From: Aminobacter ciceronei
GTDB taxonomy: Bacteria > Pseudomonadota > Alphaproteobacteria > Rhizobiales > Rhizobiaceae
Direction: 5' to 3'
NCBI RefSeq assembly: GCF_014138625.1
Contig: NZ_JACJHY010000011.1
Location: 62,001-126,000 of the forward strand
Length of the DNA stretch: 64,000 nt
A model generated the notes under the pieces. It was given only the letters and a program-made list of their open reading frames with translations. It did not search any database and was not told the origin of the DNA. The position numbers and the translations under genes are program-made. Every line of letters starts with the position of its first letter. Position 1 is the first letter of the stretch. Shown one piece after another: positions 8,281 to 18,580 of the stretch.

Positions 8281-8805
8281 ATGGAAGAGCGCAAGGATAC
8301 AGCCGGCGCCGAAGGCTGGGTGGACGGCGAGACCAAGGTACTCGAAGCGCCTGCGGATCACGGCACCGAGCTTCGCCTTTGGCTGCGCCTGTTGACCTGC
8401 TCGACGCTGGTTGAAACAGAAGTGCGCCGCCGCCTGCGCGAAGAGTTCGATTCCACCCTGCCCCGCTTCGACCTGATGGCACAGCTCGAACGAGCCCAGG
8501 ACGGCATGGTGCTGGGCGAAGTGTCCAAGCGCATGATGGTATCGCCCGGCAACATCACCGTCCTGGTCGAGCGTCTGGCCGAGAGCGGCCACATCAGCCG
8601 CACCACCTCGCCCACCGACCGCCGCGTCCAGATCATCGCGCTGACGCCCTTCGGCCGCGCCGAATTCGAGAAGATGGCCGCAGCCCATGCCGACTGGATC
8701 GGCGACCTGTTCGGCACTCTGTCGGCCAAGGACGGCGGCATCCTGCTCGACGAACTCGGCAAGCTGAAGCGCTCCATCGTCGCGTCGCTGGCCAAGGGCA
8801 GCTAA
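8281..8805 (+). CDS. MarR-family regulator, likely for the 2-aminobenzoyl-CoA genes
   Basis: 174 residues with a winged helix: RFDLMAQLERAQDGMVLGEV, the recognition region SPGNITVLVERLAESG, then the wing SPTDRRVQIIALT. MarR/BadR-type proteins that sense aromatic CoA thioesters are common beside benzoyl-CoA and 2-aminobenzoyl-CoA clusters, and this gene lies 1.8 kb upstream of one. The start is the ATG at 8281; no other in-frame start gives a complete winged-helix protein. Its direct target is inferred from position only. Confidence 0.85.
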   Translation: MEERKDTAGAEGWVDGETKVLEAPADHGTELRLWLRLLTCSTLVETEVRRRLREEFDSTLPRFDLMAQLERAQDGMVLGEVSKRMMVSPGNITVLVERLAESGHISRTTSPTDRRVQIIALTPFGRAEFEKMAAAHADWIGDLFGTLSAKDGGILLDELGKLKRSIVASLAKGS

Positions 8806-8833
8806 GCGCTGCGTCACTCGCCTCAAGAATGCG

Positions 8834-9808
8834 CTAAGCCCGAAACCGGGCCCGGTAGTCGCTCGGCGTCAGCCCGACGATGCGAGCAAAGACTTTTCGG
8901 AAAGCACCAGGATCGCCATAGCCGACCTCCCAGGCCACCTTGTCGACCGTCTGCGTGGTGAATTGCAGCAGCTCGCGCGCCTTGCCGACACGCAGGCGCT
9001 GGCCATATTCGGTTGTGGTGAGCCCGGTCGCCTTCTGGAAGCGGCGCAGGAAGGTGCGTTCCTCAAGGCCGGCCATTGACGCCAGCACGGCCAGGTTCAG
9101 TTCCTTGCCTTCGCCCGCCTGCAGCCAATGCTGCACCTTGAGGATGGCGGCGTCGCCATGGCTGAGTCGCGGCGCAAACGCGCTGTAGTAGCGCTGCTCG
9201 CGCCCGGGAGGGTCGAGCGCCAGGATGCGGGCCGTCTCGATCATCACGGTCGGCCCAAGGAAGCGGTCGACCAGCCGAAGGCCCAGGTCGGTCCAGGCCA
9301 TCAGGCTGCCGGCAGTGATGATGTCACCGTCATCGATGAGCAGCCTGTCGGTGTCGAGCCTGGCCTCGGGGAAACGCGACCGGAACGCCTCGTCATAGAC
9401 CCAGTTCGTCGTCACCACCCGCCCGGCCAGCAACCCGGTCTCGCCGAGCACGAAGGCGCCGGCACAGACGGACGCCAGCACGCTGCCAGCACCATGGCGC
9501 TGGCGCAGCCAGCCGGCGAGCGACGCGATAGTCTCTCGCGAAATCGGATCGCCGAGCGCCGGCGGCACGACATAGACCTCAGCTACGCCTGAAGCGTCGG
9601 GATGGGTGTCGAACACCCGCTGAGGCGCATGCTCCGCCTGGTCCGCGCGCCAGTGGCTGACGCGCAGCTGGTTCGGCGCTGCACCGCGGCTCTTGCGTGC
9701 GGCGGTGCGGTTGGCGAGCTCGAACAGGTCGGTCATGCCAAGCACCGCCGACATCTGCGCGCCGGGGTACAACACCAGCCCGATCTCGATGACGCCAGCT
9801 TTTGCCAT
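8834..9808 (-). CDS. GlxA-family transcriptional regulator (DJ-1/PfpI-like domain plus AraC HTH)
   Basis: 324 residues. The N-terminal 190 residues form a class I glutamine-amidotransferase-like domain ([21 protein letters not shown]; the nucleophile-elbow region reads [16 protein letters not shown]). The C-terminal 100 residues are a double HTH of the AraC/XylS type ([21 protein letters not shown], then [16 protein letters not shown]). It is divergent from the cysteine hydrolase at 9914 and probably regulates it. GlxA proteins are sensors, not amidotransferases. The ligand is unknown. Confidence 0.9.
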   Translation of the reverse strand: MAKAGVIEIGLVLYPGAQMSAVLGMTDLFELANRTAARKSRGAAPNQLRVSHWRADQAEHAPQRVFDTHPDASGVAEVYVVPPALGDPISRETIASLAGWLRQRHGAGSVLASVCAGAFVLGETGLLAGRVVTTNWVYDEAFRSRFPEARLDTDRLLIDDGDIITAGSLMAWTDLGLRLVDRFLGPTVMIETARILALDPPGREQRYYSAFAPRLSHGDAAILKVQHWLQAGEGKELNLAVLASMAGLEERTFLRRFQKATGLTTTEYGQRLRVGKARELLQFTTQTVDKVAWEVGYGDPGAFRKVFARIVGLTPSDYRARFRA

Positions 9809-9913
9809 TTGTCGAAATCACCCCTTGTTATGTCGATATCGCCAATGGGTCGGCACCATAATCCATTGCATCCTGCAGGCAATATCCTTCCCAACAGCAA
9901 AGGCATCAGGGAC

Positions 9914-10462
9914 ATGAGCAAACGCGCGGTGATCGCCATCGACATCCAGAACGAATATTTCCCGGGCGGGAACATGCCGCTCGTCGGCATCGAACAGGCA
10001 ACTGAAAACGCCGCCCGCATCATCGCGGCGGCGCGTGCCAAGGGCGACACCGTCATCCACGTCCGCCATCTCTCGAAGGCCGCCGACGCTCCGATCTTTG
10101 CGCCCGGCACGCCGGGCATCGAGATCAACGCCACCGTCGCCCCGGCCGACGGCGAGAAGGTCATCACCAAGAACTTCGTCAATTCATTCCGCGAGACCGA
10201 CCTCAAGGCGACACTCGACGCCAAGGGCATTGAGGAAGTCGTCATCGTCGGCGCGATGAGCCACATGTGCGTCGAAGGCGCCACCCGTGCTGCGGCCGAC
10301 TTCGGCTACAAGACATCGGTCGTCCACGATGCCTGCGCCACGCGCGATCTCGAGTTCAACGGCAAGACGGTGCCAGCCGCCCAGGTCCACGACGCCGTCA
10401 TGGCAGCGATCGCCTTCGGCTATGGCGAACTCGTGGATACCACGACGTACCTGTCGCGCTAG
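9914..10462 (+). CDS. Isochorismatase-family cysteine hydrolase
   Basis: 182 residues of the isochorismatase-like fold. The catalytic triad is visible: Asp10 in AIDIQNEY, Lys86 in ITKNFVNSF and Cys119 in MSHMCVEG, followed by the cis-peptide region typical of amidases. The ATG at 9914 has AGGG ahead and starts right at the first beta strand; longer readings begin in non-homologous sequence. Members hydrolyse amides or ureas such as nicotinamide, carbamoyl compounds or N-carbamoyl amino acids. The substrate is not identifiable here. It is divergent from the GlxA-type regulator and ends in a strong terminator. Confidence 0.88.
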   Translation: MSKRAVIAIDIQNEYFPGGNMPLVGIEQATENAARIIAAARAKGDTVIHVRHLSKAADAPIFAPGTPGIEINATVAPADGEKVITKNFVNSFRETDLKATLDAKGIEEVVIVGAMSHMCVEGATRAAADFGYKTSVVHDACATRDLEFNGKTVPAAQVHDAVMAAIAFGYGELVDTTTYLSR

Positions 10463-10478
10463 TACATTCAGGCCTTCT

Positions 10479-10514
10479 GGCCCCGGTCGCGCGCTCGCCG
10501 ACCGGGGCCTTTTT
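10479..10514 (+). terminator. Intrinsic terminator after the cysteine hydrolase gene
   Basis: An 11-bp GC-rich perfect stem (GGCCCCGGTCG/CGACCGGGGCC) with a short loop is followed at once by five T bases. It isolates the downstream 2-aminobenzoyl-CoA operon. Confidence 0.9.
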
Positions 10515-10531
10515 GCGTTCACTTCCAAAAT

Positions 10532-10549
10532 AACTTTAAGCTTGAAGTT
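10532..10549 (+). promoter_or_regulatory. 18-bp palindrome upstream of the 2-aminobenzoyl-CoA operon
   Basis: AACTTTAAGCTTGAAGTT is an inverted repeat with one mismatched pair, about 85 bp ahead of the first gene of the eight-gene operon and inside an AT-rich stretch that probably holds the promoter. MarR proteins bind palindromes of this size, and the core resembles the one ahead of the nearby marR gene (8192-8199). Candidate operator. Confidence 0.5.
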
Positions 10550-10634
10550 TTTTTTGAAAGCGTCCATGGTGCCTCCATGGTCAGGGTCGGGCACGCATGT
10601 CCACTTGACCGAACGGCTTCAGGAGGAGGACGGC

Positions 10635-12962
10635 ATGCGCATTGTCTGTATCGGTGGCGGACCGGCCGGTCTCTATTTTGCCCTGCTGATGAAGAAGCAG
10701 CACCCCGAGCATCAGGTTACCGTCGTCGAGCGCAACCGTCCCTTCGACACCTTCGGCTGGGGCGTGGTCTTCTCCGACGCCACCATGCAGTCGATGCGCC
10801 AGTGGGACCCGGCTACCGCCGAGACCATCGAGGACGCCTTCAACCACTGGGATGACATCGAGCTGGTGTTCAAGGGTCGCAAGATCCGCACCACCGGCCA
10901 CGGCTTCGTCGGCATCGGCCGCAAAAAGATGCTGAACATCCTGCAGGAGCGCTGCATCGAGCTCGGCGTAGAGCTGGTGTTCGAGACCGACGTGCAGGGC
11001 GACCATGACTTCCCCGAAGCCGACCTCATCATCTCGTCGGATGGCGTGAACTCGCGCATCCGGCACAAATATGCCGACATCTTCAAGCCCGACATGGTGA
11101 TGCGGCCGAACCGCTACATCTGGCTCGGCACCGACAAGCGCTTCGACGCCTTCACCTTCGACTTCCAGCGCACCGAGCACGGCTGGTTCCAGGCGCACAT
11201 CTATCGTTTCGACGACAACACCTCGACCTTCATCGTCGAAACCACCGACGAAGTGTTCAAGGCGCATGGCATCGACGAGATGGACCAGGATCAGTCGATC
11301 GCGTTTTGCGAGAAGCTGTTTGCCGGGACGCTCGAAGGCCACAAGCTGATGACCAACGCGCGCCATCTGCGCGGCTCGGCCTGGCTGAATTTCGGCCGCC
11401 TGATCTGCGACAAGTGGAGCCACTTCAATGGCCAAAGCCACGTCGTCCTGATGGGCGACAGTGCCCATACCGCGCATTTCGCCATCGGCTCCGGCACGAA
11501 GCTCGCCATCGACGACGCCATCGAGCTGACCCGCCAGTTCGACCTCATCGGCCACGACAAGGCCAGCATCCCGGCCGTGCTCGAAGCCTATGAAGAAGTA
11601 CGCCGCGTCGACGTCGCCCGCATCCAGAATGCGGCACGCAACGCCATGGAGTGGTTCGAAGTGGTGGGCACCCGTTATGCCGACACGCTCGAACCCGAGC
11701 AATTCATGTATTCGATGCTGACCCGCTCGCAGCGCATCAGCCATGAGAATTTGCGCCTGCGCGACAAGCACTGGTTGGAAGGTTTCGAGCGCTGGTTCGC
11801 CGAGCGCGCCGGCGTGTCGCCTGCCCCCAACGGCTCGGTACCGCCGCCGATGTTCACGCCGTTTTCGATCCGCGGGCTGACGCTGAAGAACCGCATCGTG
11901 ATGTCGCCGATGGCGATGTATTCGGCCACCGACGGCCTGCCCGACGACTTCCACCTCGTCCATATCGGCGCCCGCGCCATGGGTGGTGCAGCACTCGTCT
12001 TCCCGGAGATGACCTGCGTGTCGCCAGACGCGCGCATCACGCCCGGCTGCCTCGGCTTGTGGAACGACGAGCAGGCGAAAGCCTTCAAGCGCATGGTCGA
12101 CTTCGTCCACCAGCAGACGCCGGCGAAAATCGGCATCCAGATCGGCCATGCCGGCCGCAAGGGCGCGACCAAGGTTGCCTGGGAAGGCATCGACCAGCCG
12201 GTGACCTCAGGCGGCTGGCCGCTGATCTCGGCCTCCGCCCTGCCTTATCTCAAGCACTCCGACATGCCGCGCGCCATGACCCGCGAGGATATGGATCGCG
12301 TTCTGGCCGATTTCGTCAGTGCCACGGAGCGGGCCCGCGACCTCGGCTTCGACATCCTCGAACTGCATGCCGCCCACGGCTACCTGCTGTCCTCCTTCCT
12401 GTCGCCACTGACCAACCTGCGCGACGACGAATATGGCGGCAACCACGAGAACCGCGCCCGCTATCCGCTCGAAGTGTTCCGCGCCATTCGTGCCGTCTGG
12501 CCTGAGGACAAGCCGATCTCGGTGCGTCTCTCCACCCATGACTGGTACGAAGGCGGCAACACGCCTGAAGACGCGGCGATCTTCGCAAGGATGTTCAAGG
12601 ACGCCGGCGCCGACATGATCGACTGCTCGTCGGGCCAGGTGGTCAAGGAAGAGCAGCCAGTCTATGGCCGCCTGTTCCAGACGCCCTTCTCCGACAAGAT
12701 TCGCAACGAGATCCAGGTGCCGACAATTGCCGTGGGTGCGATCTCGGAAGCCGATCACGCCAACTCGATCATCGCCGCCGGCCGCGCCGATCTCTGCGCC
12801 GTCGCCCGCCCGCACCTCGCCGACCCGTCTTTCGTCATGCATGAGGCGGCAAAGATCGGCTATGCCGAACAGGCCTGGCCAAAGCAGTATCATTCGGCCC
12901 GTGCCCAATATGTGAACAACCTCGCCCGCGCCGCGGCGGCTGCTCCCACGGGCAAGGCATGA
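10635..12962 (+). CDS. 2-Aminobenzoyl-CoA monooxygenase/reductase (salicylyl-CoA 5-hydroxylase-like fusion)
   Basis: 775-residue fusion. The N-terminal half is a flavin monooxygenase (GGGPAG at residues 7-12, the long FAD motif with [19 protein letters not shown]). From about residue 402 there is an old-yellow-enzyme-type reductase ([27 protein letters not shown] near 504, ELHAAHGYL near 578). This architecture defines 2-aminobenzoyl-CoA monooxygenase/reductase of Azoarcus evansii, which hydroxylates and dearomatises 2-aminobenzoyl-CoA; databases often label it salicylyl-CoA 5-hydroxylase/oxidoreductase. The start has an AGGAGGAGGA site 4 bases ahead, among the strongest in the window. It is the first gene of an eight-gene operon. 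The CoA ligase that would make its substrate is not in the window. Confidence 0.93.
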   Translation: MRIVCIGGGPAGLYFALLMKKQHPEHQVTVVERNRPFDTFGWGVVFSDATMQSMRQWDPATAETIEDAFNHWDDIELVFKGRKIRTTGHGFVGIGRKKMLNILQERCIELGVELVFETDVQGDHDFPEADLIISSDGVNSRIRHKYADIFKPDMVMRPNRYIWLGTDKRFDAFTFDFQRTEHGWFQAHIYRFDDNTSTFIVETTDEVFKAHGIDEMDQDQSIAFCEKLFAGTLEGHKLMTNARHLRGSAWLNFGRLICDKWSHFNGQSHVVLMGDSAHTAHFAIGSGTKLAIDDAIELTRQFDLIGHDKASIPAVLEAYEEVRRVDVARIQNAARNAMEWFEVVGTRYADTLEPEQFMYSMLTRSQRISHENLRLRDKHWLEGFERWFAERAGVSPAPNGSVPPPMFTPFSIRGLTLKNRIVMSPMAMYSATDGLPDDFHLVHIGARAMGGAALVFPEMTCVSPDARITPGCLGLWNDEQAKAFKRMVDFVHQQTPAKIGIQIGHAGRKGATKVAWEGIDQPVTSGGWPLISASALPYLKHSDMPRAMTREDMDRVLADFVSATERARDLGFDILELHAAHGYLLSSFLSPLTNLRDDEYGGNHENRARYPLEVFRAIRAVWPEDKPISVRLSTHDWYEGGNTPEDAAIFARMFKDAGADMIDCSSGQVVKEEQPVYGRLFQTPFSDKIRNEIQVPTIAVGAISEADHANSIIAAGRADLCAVARPHLADPSFVMHEAAKIGYAEQAWPKQYHSARAQYVNNLARAAAAAPTGKA

Positions 12963-13741
12963 GCATGGCCAAGCGTCACGCCCTGGTCACCGGCGCCGGC
13001 AGCGGCATCGGCCGCGCCATCGCACTTGCGCTCGCCGCCGACGGCCATGGCGTCAGCCTGTGCGGACGGCGTGCCGCGCCGCTCGAGGCGGTGCGCGACG
13101 AGATCGCCAAGATGGGCGGCGAGGCCTTCGTCCTTGATGGCTTCGACGTCACTGATGCGCATTCGGTCGAGGCAGGCATCGCCAAGGCGATTGCGCATGC
13201 AGGCGACATCGCCGTGCTGGTCAACTGCGCCGGCGAAGCGCCGTCGGCACCGTTCGACAAAACCGACCTGGCATTGTGGAACCGGGTGATGGGCATCAAC
13301 CTCACCGGCACGTTCCTGGTCACACAGGCAGCGCTTGCTTCGGTCAAGCGCGCCGGCAAGGGCCGCATCGTCAATGTCGCCAGCACCGCCGGCCTGACCG
13401 GCTATGCCTATGTCTCAGCCTATTGCGCTTCAAAGCATGGCGTGGTCGGCATGACGCGCGCGCTGGCTCTTGAGCTTGCCCGCACCGACGTCACCGTCAA
13501 CGCGGTTTGCCCCGGCTTCACCGACACGCCGCTGCTCGACGGCGCCGTGGAAACCATCACCGGCAAGACCGGGCGTTCGGCCGAAGAGGCACGCGCCACG
13601 CTCGCCCGCGTCAATCCGCAAGGGCGGCTGGTGACGCCAGAGGAAGTGGCCGACACCGTGCTCTGGCTCGCCTCGGAAAAGGCAACCGCAATCACAGGCC
13701 AGGCGATCCCGGTCGCCGGCGGCGAAGTTCTGGGAGGATGA
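12959..13741 (+). CDS. Short-chain dehydrogenase/reductase
   Basis: 260 residues. The NAD(P) motif is TGAGSGIG near residue 11, NCAGEAP follows the fourth strand, and the catalytic Ser (NVASTAG) and YCASK (Tyr-x3-Lys) are present. It overlaps the preceding gene by 4 bp. In the 2-aminobenzoyl-CoA pathway the ring product carries an oxo group, so this enzyme could reduce or oxidise a ring or chain hydroxyl/oxo carbon. The exact step is inferred from operon position. Confidence 0.9.
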   Translation: MSMAKRHALVTGAGSGIGRAIALALAADGHGVSLCGRRAAPLEAVRDEIAKMGGEAFVLDGFDVTDAHSVEAGIAKAIAHAGDIAVLVNCAGEAPSAPFDKTDLALWNRVMGINLTGTFLVTQAALASVKRAGKGRIVNVASTAGLTGYAYVSAYCASKHGVVGMTRALALELARTDVTVNAVCPGFTDTPLLDGAVETITGKTGRSAEEARATLARVNPQGRLVTPEEVADTVLWLASEKATAITGQAIPVAGGEVLGG

Positions 13742-14586
13742 CCGTGACCAACCCGATGCAGGACAAGAAGCATCCCTTCCAGGGCCACAAGGCTCAGCAC
13801 TTCAAGTTCGAGACCGATGCCGACGGCAAGGTCGCGACGATCACGCTGAACCGCCCAGAGAAGAAGAACCCGCTGACCTTCGAGAGCTACGAGGAACTCG
13901 GCAACCTGTTCCGCGCCTTGCACCGGGCCAGCGACGTGCGCGCCATCGTCATCACGGGTGCCGAGAACAACTTCTGCTCGGGCGGCGACGTCTTCGAGAT
14001 CATCGAGCCGCTGACCCGCATGCCGATGCATGACCTGCTCGACTTCACCCGCCTCACCGGCGATCTGGTGCGCCAGATGCGCGCCTGCCCGCAACCGATC
14101 ATCTCCGCCGTCGACGGCATCTGCGCTGGCGCCGGTGCGATCATCGCCATGTCGTCCGACTACCGCGTCGCAACCCCGGAGGCGAAGACCGCCTTCCTGT
14201 TCACCCGCGTCGGCCTGGCCGGCGCCGACATGGGCGCCTGCGGCATCCTTCCGCGCATCATCGGCCAGGGCCGCGCCGCCGAACTTCTGTTCACCGGTCG
14301 CGTCATGACCTCGACCGAGGGCCATGCCTGGGGCTTCTACAATGCGCTGCATGAGCGTGGCGCACTGCTCGCCGAGGCGCAGAAATTCGCCCGCAACCTG
14401 GCCGACGGCCCCTGGTTTGCGCATGCCATGACCAAGAAGATGCTCGACCAGGAATGGGCGATGGGCATCGACCAGCTGATCGAATCCGAAGCGCAGGCCC
14501 AGGCGATCTGCATGGCGACCGGCGACTTTCGCCGCGCCTTCGAGGCTTTCGCCGCCAAAGCCAAGCCCGAATTCAAGGGGAACTGA
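13738..14586 (+). CDS. Crotonase-superfamily protein lacking both hydratase glutamates
   Basis: 282 residues with the crotonase fold: oxyanion-hole region [12 protein letters not shown] (about 77-88), then [13 protein letters not shown] and [18 protein letters not shown]. In enoyl-CoA hydratase the two catalytic Glu residues fall in GGGCEL and PE; here those positions hold Ile135 and a Thr/Arg. An Asp is kept at residue 164, the position of the key Asp in dienoyl-CoA isomerase and 4-chlorobenzoyl-CoA dehalogenase. So it is unlikely to be a plain hydratase; ring hydrolysis or isomerisation of the dearomatised CoA ester is more likely. ATGA overlap with the SDR gene fixes the start. Confidence 0.85.
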   Translation: MTVTNPMQDKKHPFQGHKAQHFKFETDADGKVATITLNRPEKKNPLTFESYEELGNLFRALHRASDVRAIVITGAENNFCSGGDVFEIIEPLTRMPMHDLLDFTRLTGDLVRQMRACPQPIISAVDGICAGAGAIIAMSSDYRVATPEAKTAFLFTRVGLAGADMGACGILPRIIGQGRAAELLFTGRVMTSTEGHAWGFYNALHERGALLAEAQKFARNLADGPWFAHAMTKKMLDQEWAMGIDQLIESEAQAQAICMATGDFRRAFEAFAAKAKPEFKGN

Positions 14587-14589
14587 GCC

Positions 14590-15783
14590 ATGGCCGCGCA
14601 TTTGATGCCGACCAGTGCGCCAACCCGCGACCACCTCGACTGGCCGTTCTTCGCCGACCCCCACCGCGCGTTGGCGGCTGAACTCGACGCCTTCATCGCC
14701 AGCGGCGGGCTGGGCGAGATCGACCATGGCAATGCCGACGGCGCCTGCAAGAAGCTGGTGGCGGCGCTTGGTCAGGCGGGTATGCTGCGCCACTGCGTGC
14801 CGGCGGCCTTCGGCGGCGCGTCGGACGTGATCGACAGCCGTTCGCTCTGCCTGATCCGCGAGACACTGGCCTATGCCGACGGTCTCGCCGACTTCGCCTT
14901 TGCCATGCAGGGACTAGGCACCGGCGCGATCAGCCTGTCCGGTACGGACGAACTCAAGCAGGCCATCTTGCCTAAGATTGCCCGAGGCGAACTGATCTCG
15001 GCCTTCGCCCTGACCGAGCCAGAGGCCGGCTCCGACGTTGCCGCCATGAGTACCAGCGCCCGCCGTGATGGCGACACCTATGTGCTCGACGGCGAGAAGG
15101 TCTTCATCTCCAATGGCGGCATCGCCGACGTCTACACCGTCTTTGCCCGCACCGGCGAGGCGCCCGGCACGCGCGGTATCTCGGCCTTCGTCGTCTATGC
15201 CGACACTCCGGGCTTTTCGATCGCCGAGCGCATCGAGACGATCGCCCCGCATCCCCTGGCACGCGTCAGGTTCGACGATTGCCGCATCCCGGCATCCCAG
15301 CTGATGGGCGAACCGGGCGAAGGCTTCAAGATTGCCATGCGCACGCTCGACATTTTCCGGCCGTCAGTGGCTGCCGCAGCCCTCGGCTTTGCCCGCCGCG
15401 CCCTCGACGAAGCCGTAGCGCACGCCAGGTCCCGCAAGATGTTCGGGGCGACGCTGGCCGACCTGCCGACCGCTCAGAGCACGCTGGGCGAGATGGCGAC
15501 TGCCATCGACGCAGCCTCGCTCTTGACCGTGCGTACTGCCTGGCGGCGCGACGTGCAAAAGCTGCCGATCACCCGCGAGGCCGCCATGGCCAAGATGACG
15601 GCGACCGAGAACGCCCAGTGGGTCATCGACCAGGCACTGCAGCTGTTCGGCGGCCGCGGCGTGCGTGTCGGCGAGATCACCGAGCGCCTCTATCGCGAGA
15701 TCCGTGCGCTGCGCATCTACGAAGGCGCCACCGAAGTGCAGAAGCTGATCATCGGCCGCGAGCTGATGAAGGCCTTGAGGTAG
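14590..15783 (+). CDS. Acyl-CoA dehydrogenase
   Basis: 397 residues with the full three-domain layout: N-terminal helices, the beta domain with [11 protein letters not shown] (about 138-148) and FISNGG, and a C-terminal helical domain ending in [25 protein letters not shown]-like sequence. The Glu in YEGATE is the usual catalytic base. It starts 3 bp after the crotonase stop. It should introduce a double bond into an open-chain or ring acyl-CoA intermediate of the 2-aminobenzoyl-CoA pathway. Confidence 0.92.
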   Translation: MAAHLMPTSAPTRDHLDWPFFADPHRALAAELDAFIASGGLGEIDHGNADGACKKLVAALGQAGMLRHCVPAAFGGASDVIDSRSLCLIRETLAYADGLADFAFAMQGLGTGAISLSGTDELKQAILPKIARGELISAFALTEPEAGSDVAAMSTSARRDGDTYVLDGEKVFISNGGIADVYTVFARTGEAPGTRGISAFVVYADTPGFSIAERIETIAPHPLARVRFDDCRIPASQLMGEPGEGFKIAMRTLDIFRPSVAAAALGFARRALDEAVAHARSRKMFGATLADLPTAQSTLGEMATAIDAASLLTVRTAWRRDVQKLPITREAAMAKMTATENAQWVIDQALQLFGGRGVRVGEITERLYREIRALRIYEGATEVQKLIIGRELMKALR

Positions 15784-15793
15784 GAGAGCTGAC

Positions 15794-16201
15794 GTGCCCT
15801 TCCGTACCTCAAGGCCGCTGCGTTTCGGAGACTGCGATCCCTCCGGAATCGCCTACTTCCCGTCTTACCTGAACATCCTCGTCGGTGTTTTGGAGGAGTT
15901 CTTCGGCGATGCAGGTGCGCCGTGGAAAGACCTGATCGCCGAACGGCGCATCGGCACGCCGACGGTGCGACTGGACCTCACCTTTGCCCACCCGGGCTTC
16001 CATGGCGACACGCTCGACTTCGAGCTGTTCGTCCGCCGCATCGGCCGCTCCTCGCTCGATCTCGAGCACAAGGTTTCGGCCGCCGGCACGCTGCTCTGGA
16101 GCGCCCGCCACAGCGTGGTCGCCACTTCGCTCGATACCCACAAATCGCTTGCCTGGCCGGATGACCTCCGCGCCGCGCTCGAAAGCCGCCTGGAGACTTG
16201 A
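15794..16201 (+). CDS. 4-Hydroxybenzoyl-CoA thioesterase-family hydrolase
   Basis: 135 residues, single hot-dog domain. The motif FGDCDPSGIAYFPSY includes Asp15, equivalent to the catalytic Asp17 of Pseudomonas 4-hydroxybenzoyl-CoA thioesterase. GTG start with GGAG ahead, 10 bp after the dehydrogenase stop. Within this pathway it may hydrolyse dead-end or over-accumulated CoA esters and recycle CoA. Related clusters also contain such a gene. Confidence 0.88.
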   Translation: MPFRTSRPLRFGDCDPSGIAYFPSYLNILVGVLEEFFGDAGAPWKDLIAERRIGTPTVRLDLTFAHPGFHGDTLDFELFVRRIGRSSLDLEHKVSAAGTLLWSARHSVVATSLDTHKSLAWPDDLRAALESRLET

Positions 16202-16202
16202 G

Positions 16203-16598
16203 ATGCATGAGATCCTGCAACCCGAAGGGTGGGCCAAGCCCATCGGTTATGCCAACGGCATCGCCGCGAGCGGCCGCACCATCTTCGTCGGCGGCCAGAT
16301 CGGCTGGAACGCGCAGTGCCAGTTCGAGACCGACGACTTCGTCGGCCAGGTGCGCCAGACGCTGGAAAACGTCGTCGCCGTGCTGAAGGCCGGCGGCGCC
16401 GAGCCGCACCACATCACCACGATGACCTGGTACTTCACCGACAAGAAGGAATACACCGAGAACCTGCGCGGCCTCGGCCAGGCCTATCGCGACGTGATCG
16501 GCCGCCACTTCCCCGCCATGGCCGCCATGCAGGTGGTGGCGCTGGTCGAGGACCGCGCCAAGATCGAGATCCAGGCCACCGCGGTCATCCCGGCATAG
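16203..16598 (+). CDS. RidA/YjgF-family protein lacking the imine-binding arginine
   Basis: 131 residues of the YjgF/Rid fold ([14 protein letters not shown], then [13 protein letters not shown], ending [16 protein letters not shown]). RidA deaminases carry an Arg in a PARS motif; here that stretch reads PAMAAM, with Met106 in the Arg position, so it belongs to an atypical Rid branch. The ring-reduced product of 2-aminobenzoyl-CoA is an enamine, so an imine/enamine-handling partner in this operon makes chemical sense. Either this protein uses other residues or it has another role. It starts 1 base after the thioesterase stop. Confidence 0.87.
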   Translation: MHEILQPEGWAKPIGYANGIAASGRTIFVGGQIGWNAQCQFETDDFVGQVRQTLENVVAVLKAGGAEPHHITTMTWYFTDKKEYTENLRGLGQAYRDVIGRHFPAMAAMQVVALVEDRAKIEIQATAVIPA

Positions 16599-16600
16599 CC

Positions 16601-18580
16601 ATGAGCGCGACGCGGTTTTCGGAGAGCGTTTCGGGCAGCATCCGTGACGGCGTGCTCGTCGTCATCATCGACAATGCGCCCGTCAACGCCACCTCGGCGC
16701 ATGTCCGGCAGGGGCTGGTCAAGGCACTCGACCATGCGTCAGCCGTTGGCACCGTCATCGGCGTCGTCATCACCGGCGCCGGCCGCACCTTTGTCGGCGG
16801 CGCCGACATCAGGGAGTTCGGCAAGCCACCGGTCGAGCCGACGCTTCCCGAGGTCATGCAGCGTATCGAGAATTGCAGCAAGCCGGTGGTTGCTTCCGTC
16901 AATGGTGCTGCCCTCGGCGGCGGCTGCGAGATCGCGCTTGCCTGCCATGGGCGCGTTGCCGGCGAGGCGGCGAGTTTCGGTTTGCCGGAGGTCAAGCTCG
17001 GCATCGTGCCGGGCGCCGGCGGCACCCAGCGCCTGCCGCGCCTCATCGGCACCGTCGCGGCAATCGACCTGATCGGCAGCGGCCGCACAGTCAGGCCTGA
17101 TGAAGCCATCAAGCTCGGCCTTGTCGACGGCGTCGCAGCCGATCATCTCGCGGCAGCCGTCGGCCTTGTCCATCAACTCGCCGGTCAGTCGCAAAGGCGC
17201 ACGGGCTTGCTCGATGTCCCGATCGCCGAATTAGCCGCCGTCGAGGCGGCGTCAAAAAAGGTCTTGTCCAGATCACGCGGCCAATCGGCACCTGCCGAGG
17301 CCGTTCGCCTTGTCCGGCTGGCTTCGGAAAGGACTTTCCGGGACGGTCTCGCCGAGGAGCGCGCCACCTTCCTGCGCCTGCGGGACTCCAATGAGGCGGC
17401 AGCCCTGCGCCATGTCTTCTTCGCCGAGCGGCAAGCCGGCAAGGTCGACAAGCTTGAGGGCATTGCCCCACGCAGGATCGAGACGGTCGGCATCGTCGGT
17501 ACCGGTCTGATGGGTGCCGGCATCGCGGTCGCAGCCTTGACAGCTGGCTACCGCGTCGTCGGCATCGAGCAGACCGAAGACGCCGCCACCAAAGGGCGCG
17601 AGCGCATCGCCGGCATTCTCGACAAGGCGGTCCAGTCAGGGCGCCTTACGGCGACAGTTCGCGACGGATGCCTTGCGCGGCTGGCCGTGGCTGCGAACAT
17701 CGGCGAACTCGCCGCAGCAGACCTCGTCATCGAGGCGGTGTTCGACGATCTCGCGGTCAAGACCGAGCTGTTCCAACGCCTCGACGGCATCGTCAGGCCG
17801 GATGCGATCCTCGCAACCAACACCAGCTACCTGAACCCCGACGAGATCGCGGCGGCGACTGCTCACCCCGGGCGCGTGGTCGGCCTGCACTTCTTTTCGC
17901 CGGCCAACATCATGCGCCTGGTCGAGGTCGTCGACTGCAAGGCAACCGCGCCCGACGTGCTCGCTTCCGCATTGGCCTTCGCCAGGCAACTCGGCAAGCT
18001 GCCGGTGGTCTCAGGCGTAACCGAAGGCTTCATCGGCAACCGCATCTTCTCGGCCTATCGCCGCGAGGCGGAGTTCATGGTCGAGGACGGTGCAGCCCCC
18101 GAAGAGGTCGACGCAGCACTCGAAGCCTACGGCTTTCCGATGGGCATCTTCACCGTCTACGACATGGCCGGGCTGGAGATCGCCTGGGCGCGACGCAAGC
18201 GGCAGGCGGCAACGCGCGATCCAAACGCGCGTTATGTCGAGATCGCCGACAAGCTTTGCGAAGCCGGCCGTTTCGGTCGCAAGACAGGCAAGGGCTGGTA
18301 CGACTATGCGTCAGGCGAAAAGGCCGTCGATCCAGAGGTCACTGCGCTGATCGCCGCCGCACGCGCGGCCAAGGACATCTCGCCCCGCCGCTTTACGGTC
18401 GACGAGATCGTCGACCGGTTGCTGCGCGCCATGGCCGGCGAAGGCGCTGCCTTGCTCACCGAGGGCATCGCCGCGCGATCGAGCGACATCGATCTGGTGA
18501 TGATCAATGGCTACGGTTTTCCGGAGCACAAGGGCGGGCCGATGTTTGCAGCCGAAACGCACAAGGACATCACACCATGA
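16601..18580 (+). CDS. Bifunctional enoyl-CoA hydratase / 3-hydroxyacyl-CoA dehydrogenase (FadB-like)
   Basis: 659 residues. The N-terminal crotonase domain has both hydratase glutamates ([14 protein letters not shown] and [22 protein letters not shown]). The dehydrogenase part begins near residue 290 with [14 protein letters not shown], followed by [24 protein letters not shown] and GFIGNRIF. The final domain runs to [16 protein letters not shown] and stops, about 30-40 residues short of typical FadB/FadJ proteins, so the extreme C-terminus is trimmed. It should hydrate and oxidise the chain made by the upstream dehydrogenase. Two bases separate it from the Rid gene, and it overlaps the thiolase by 4 bp. 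Confidence 0.92.
   Translation: MSATRFSESVSGSIRDGVLVVIIDNAPVNATSAHVRQGLVKALDHASAVGTVIGVVITGAGRTFVGGADIREFGKPPVEPTLPEVMQRIENCSKPVVASVNGAALGGGCEIALACHGRVAGEAASFGLPEVKLGIVPGAGGTQRLPRLIGTVAAIDLIGSGRTVRPDEAIKLGLVDGVAADHLAAAVGLVHQLAGQSQRRTGLLDVPIAELAAVEAASKKVLSRSRGQSAPAEAVRLVRLASERTFRDGLAEERATFLRLRDSNEAAALRHVFFAERQAGKVDKLEGIAPRRIETVGIVGTGLMGAGIAVAALTAGYRVVGIEQTEDAATKGRERIAGILDKAVQSGRLTATVRDGCLARLAVAANIGELAAADLVIEAVFDDLAVKTELFQRLDGIVRPDAILATNTSYLNPDEIAAATAHPGRVVGLHFFSPANIMRLVEVVDCKATAPDVLASALAFARQLGKLPVVSGVTEGFIGNRIFSAYRREAEFMVEDGAAPEEVDAALEAYGFPMGIFTVYDMAGLEIAWARRKRQAATRDPNARYVEIADKLCEAGRFGRKTGKGWYDYASGEKAVDPEVTALIAAARAAKDISPRRFTVDEIVDRLLRAMAGEGAALLTEGIAARSSDIDLVMINGYGFPEHKGGPMFAAETHKDITP

Noticed and set aside
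10581-12149. 522-codon open frame on the - strand opposite the monooxygenase/reductase gene
   Set aside because: The + strand encodes a continuous two-domain enzyme with a strong ribosome site; the antisense frame has no motif and no ribosome site.
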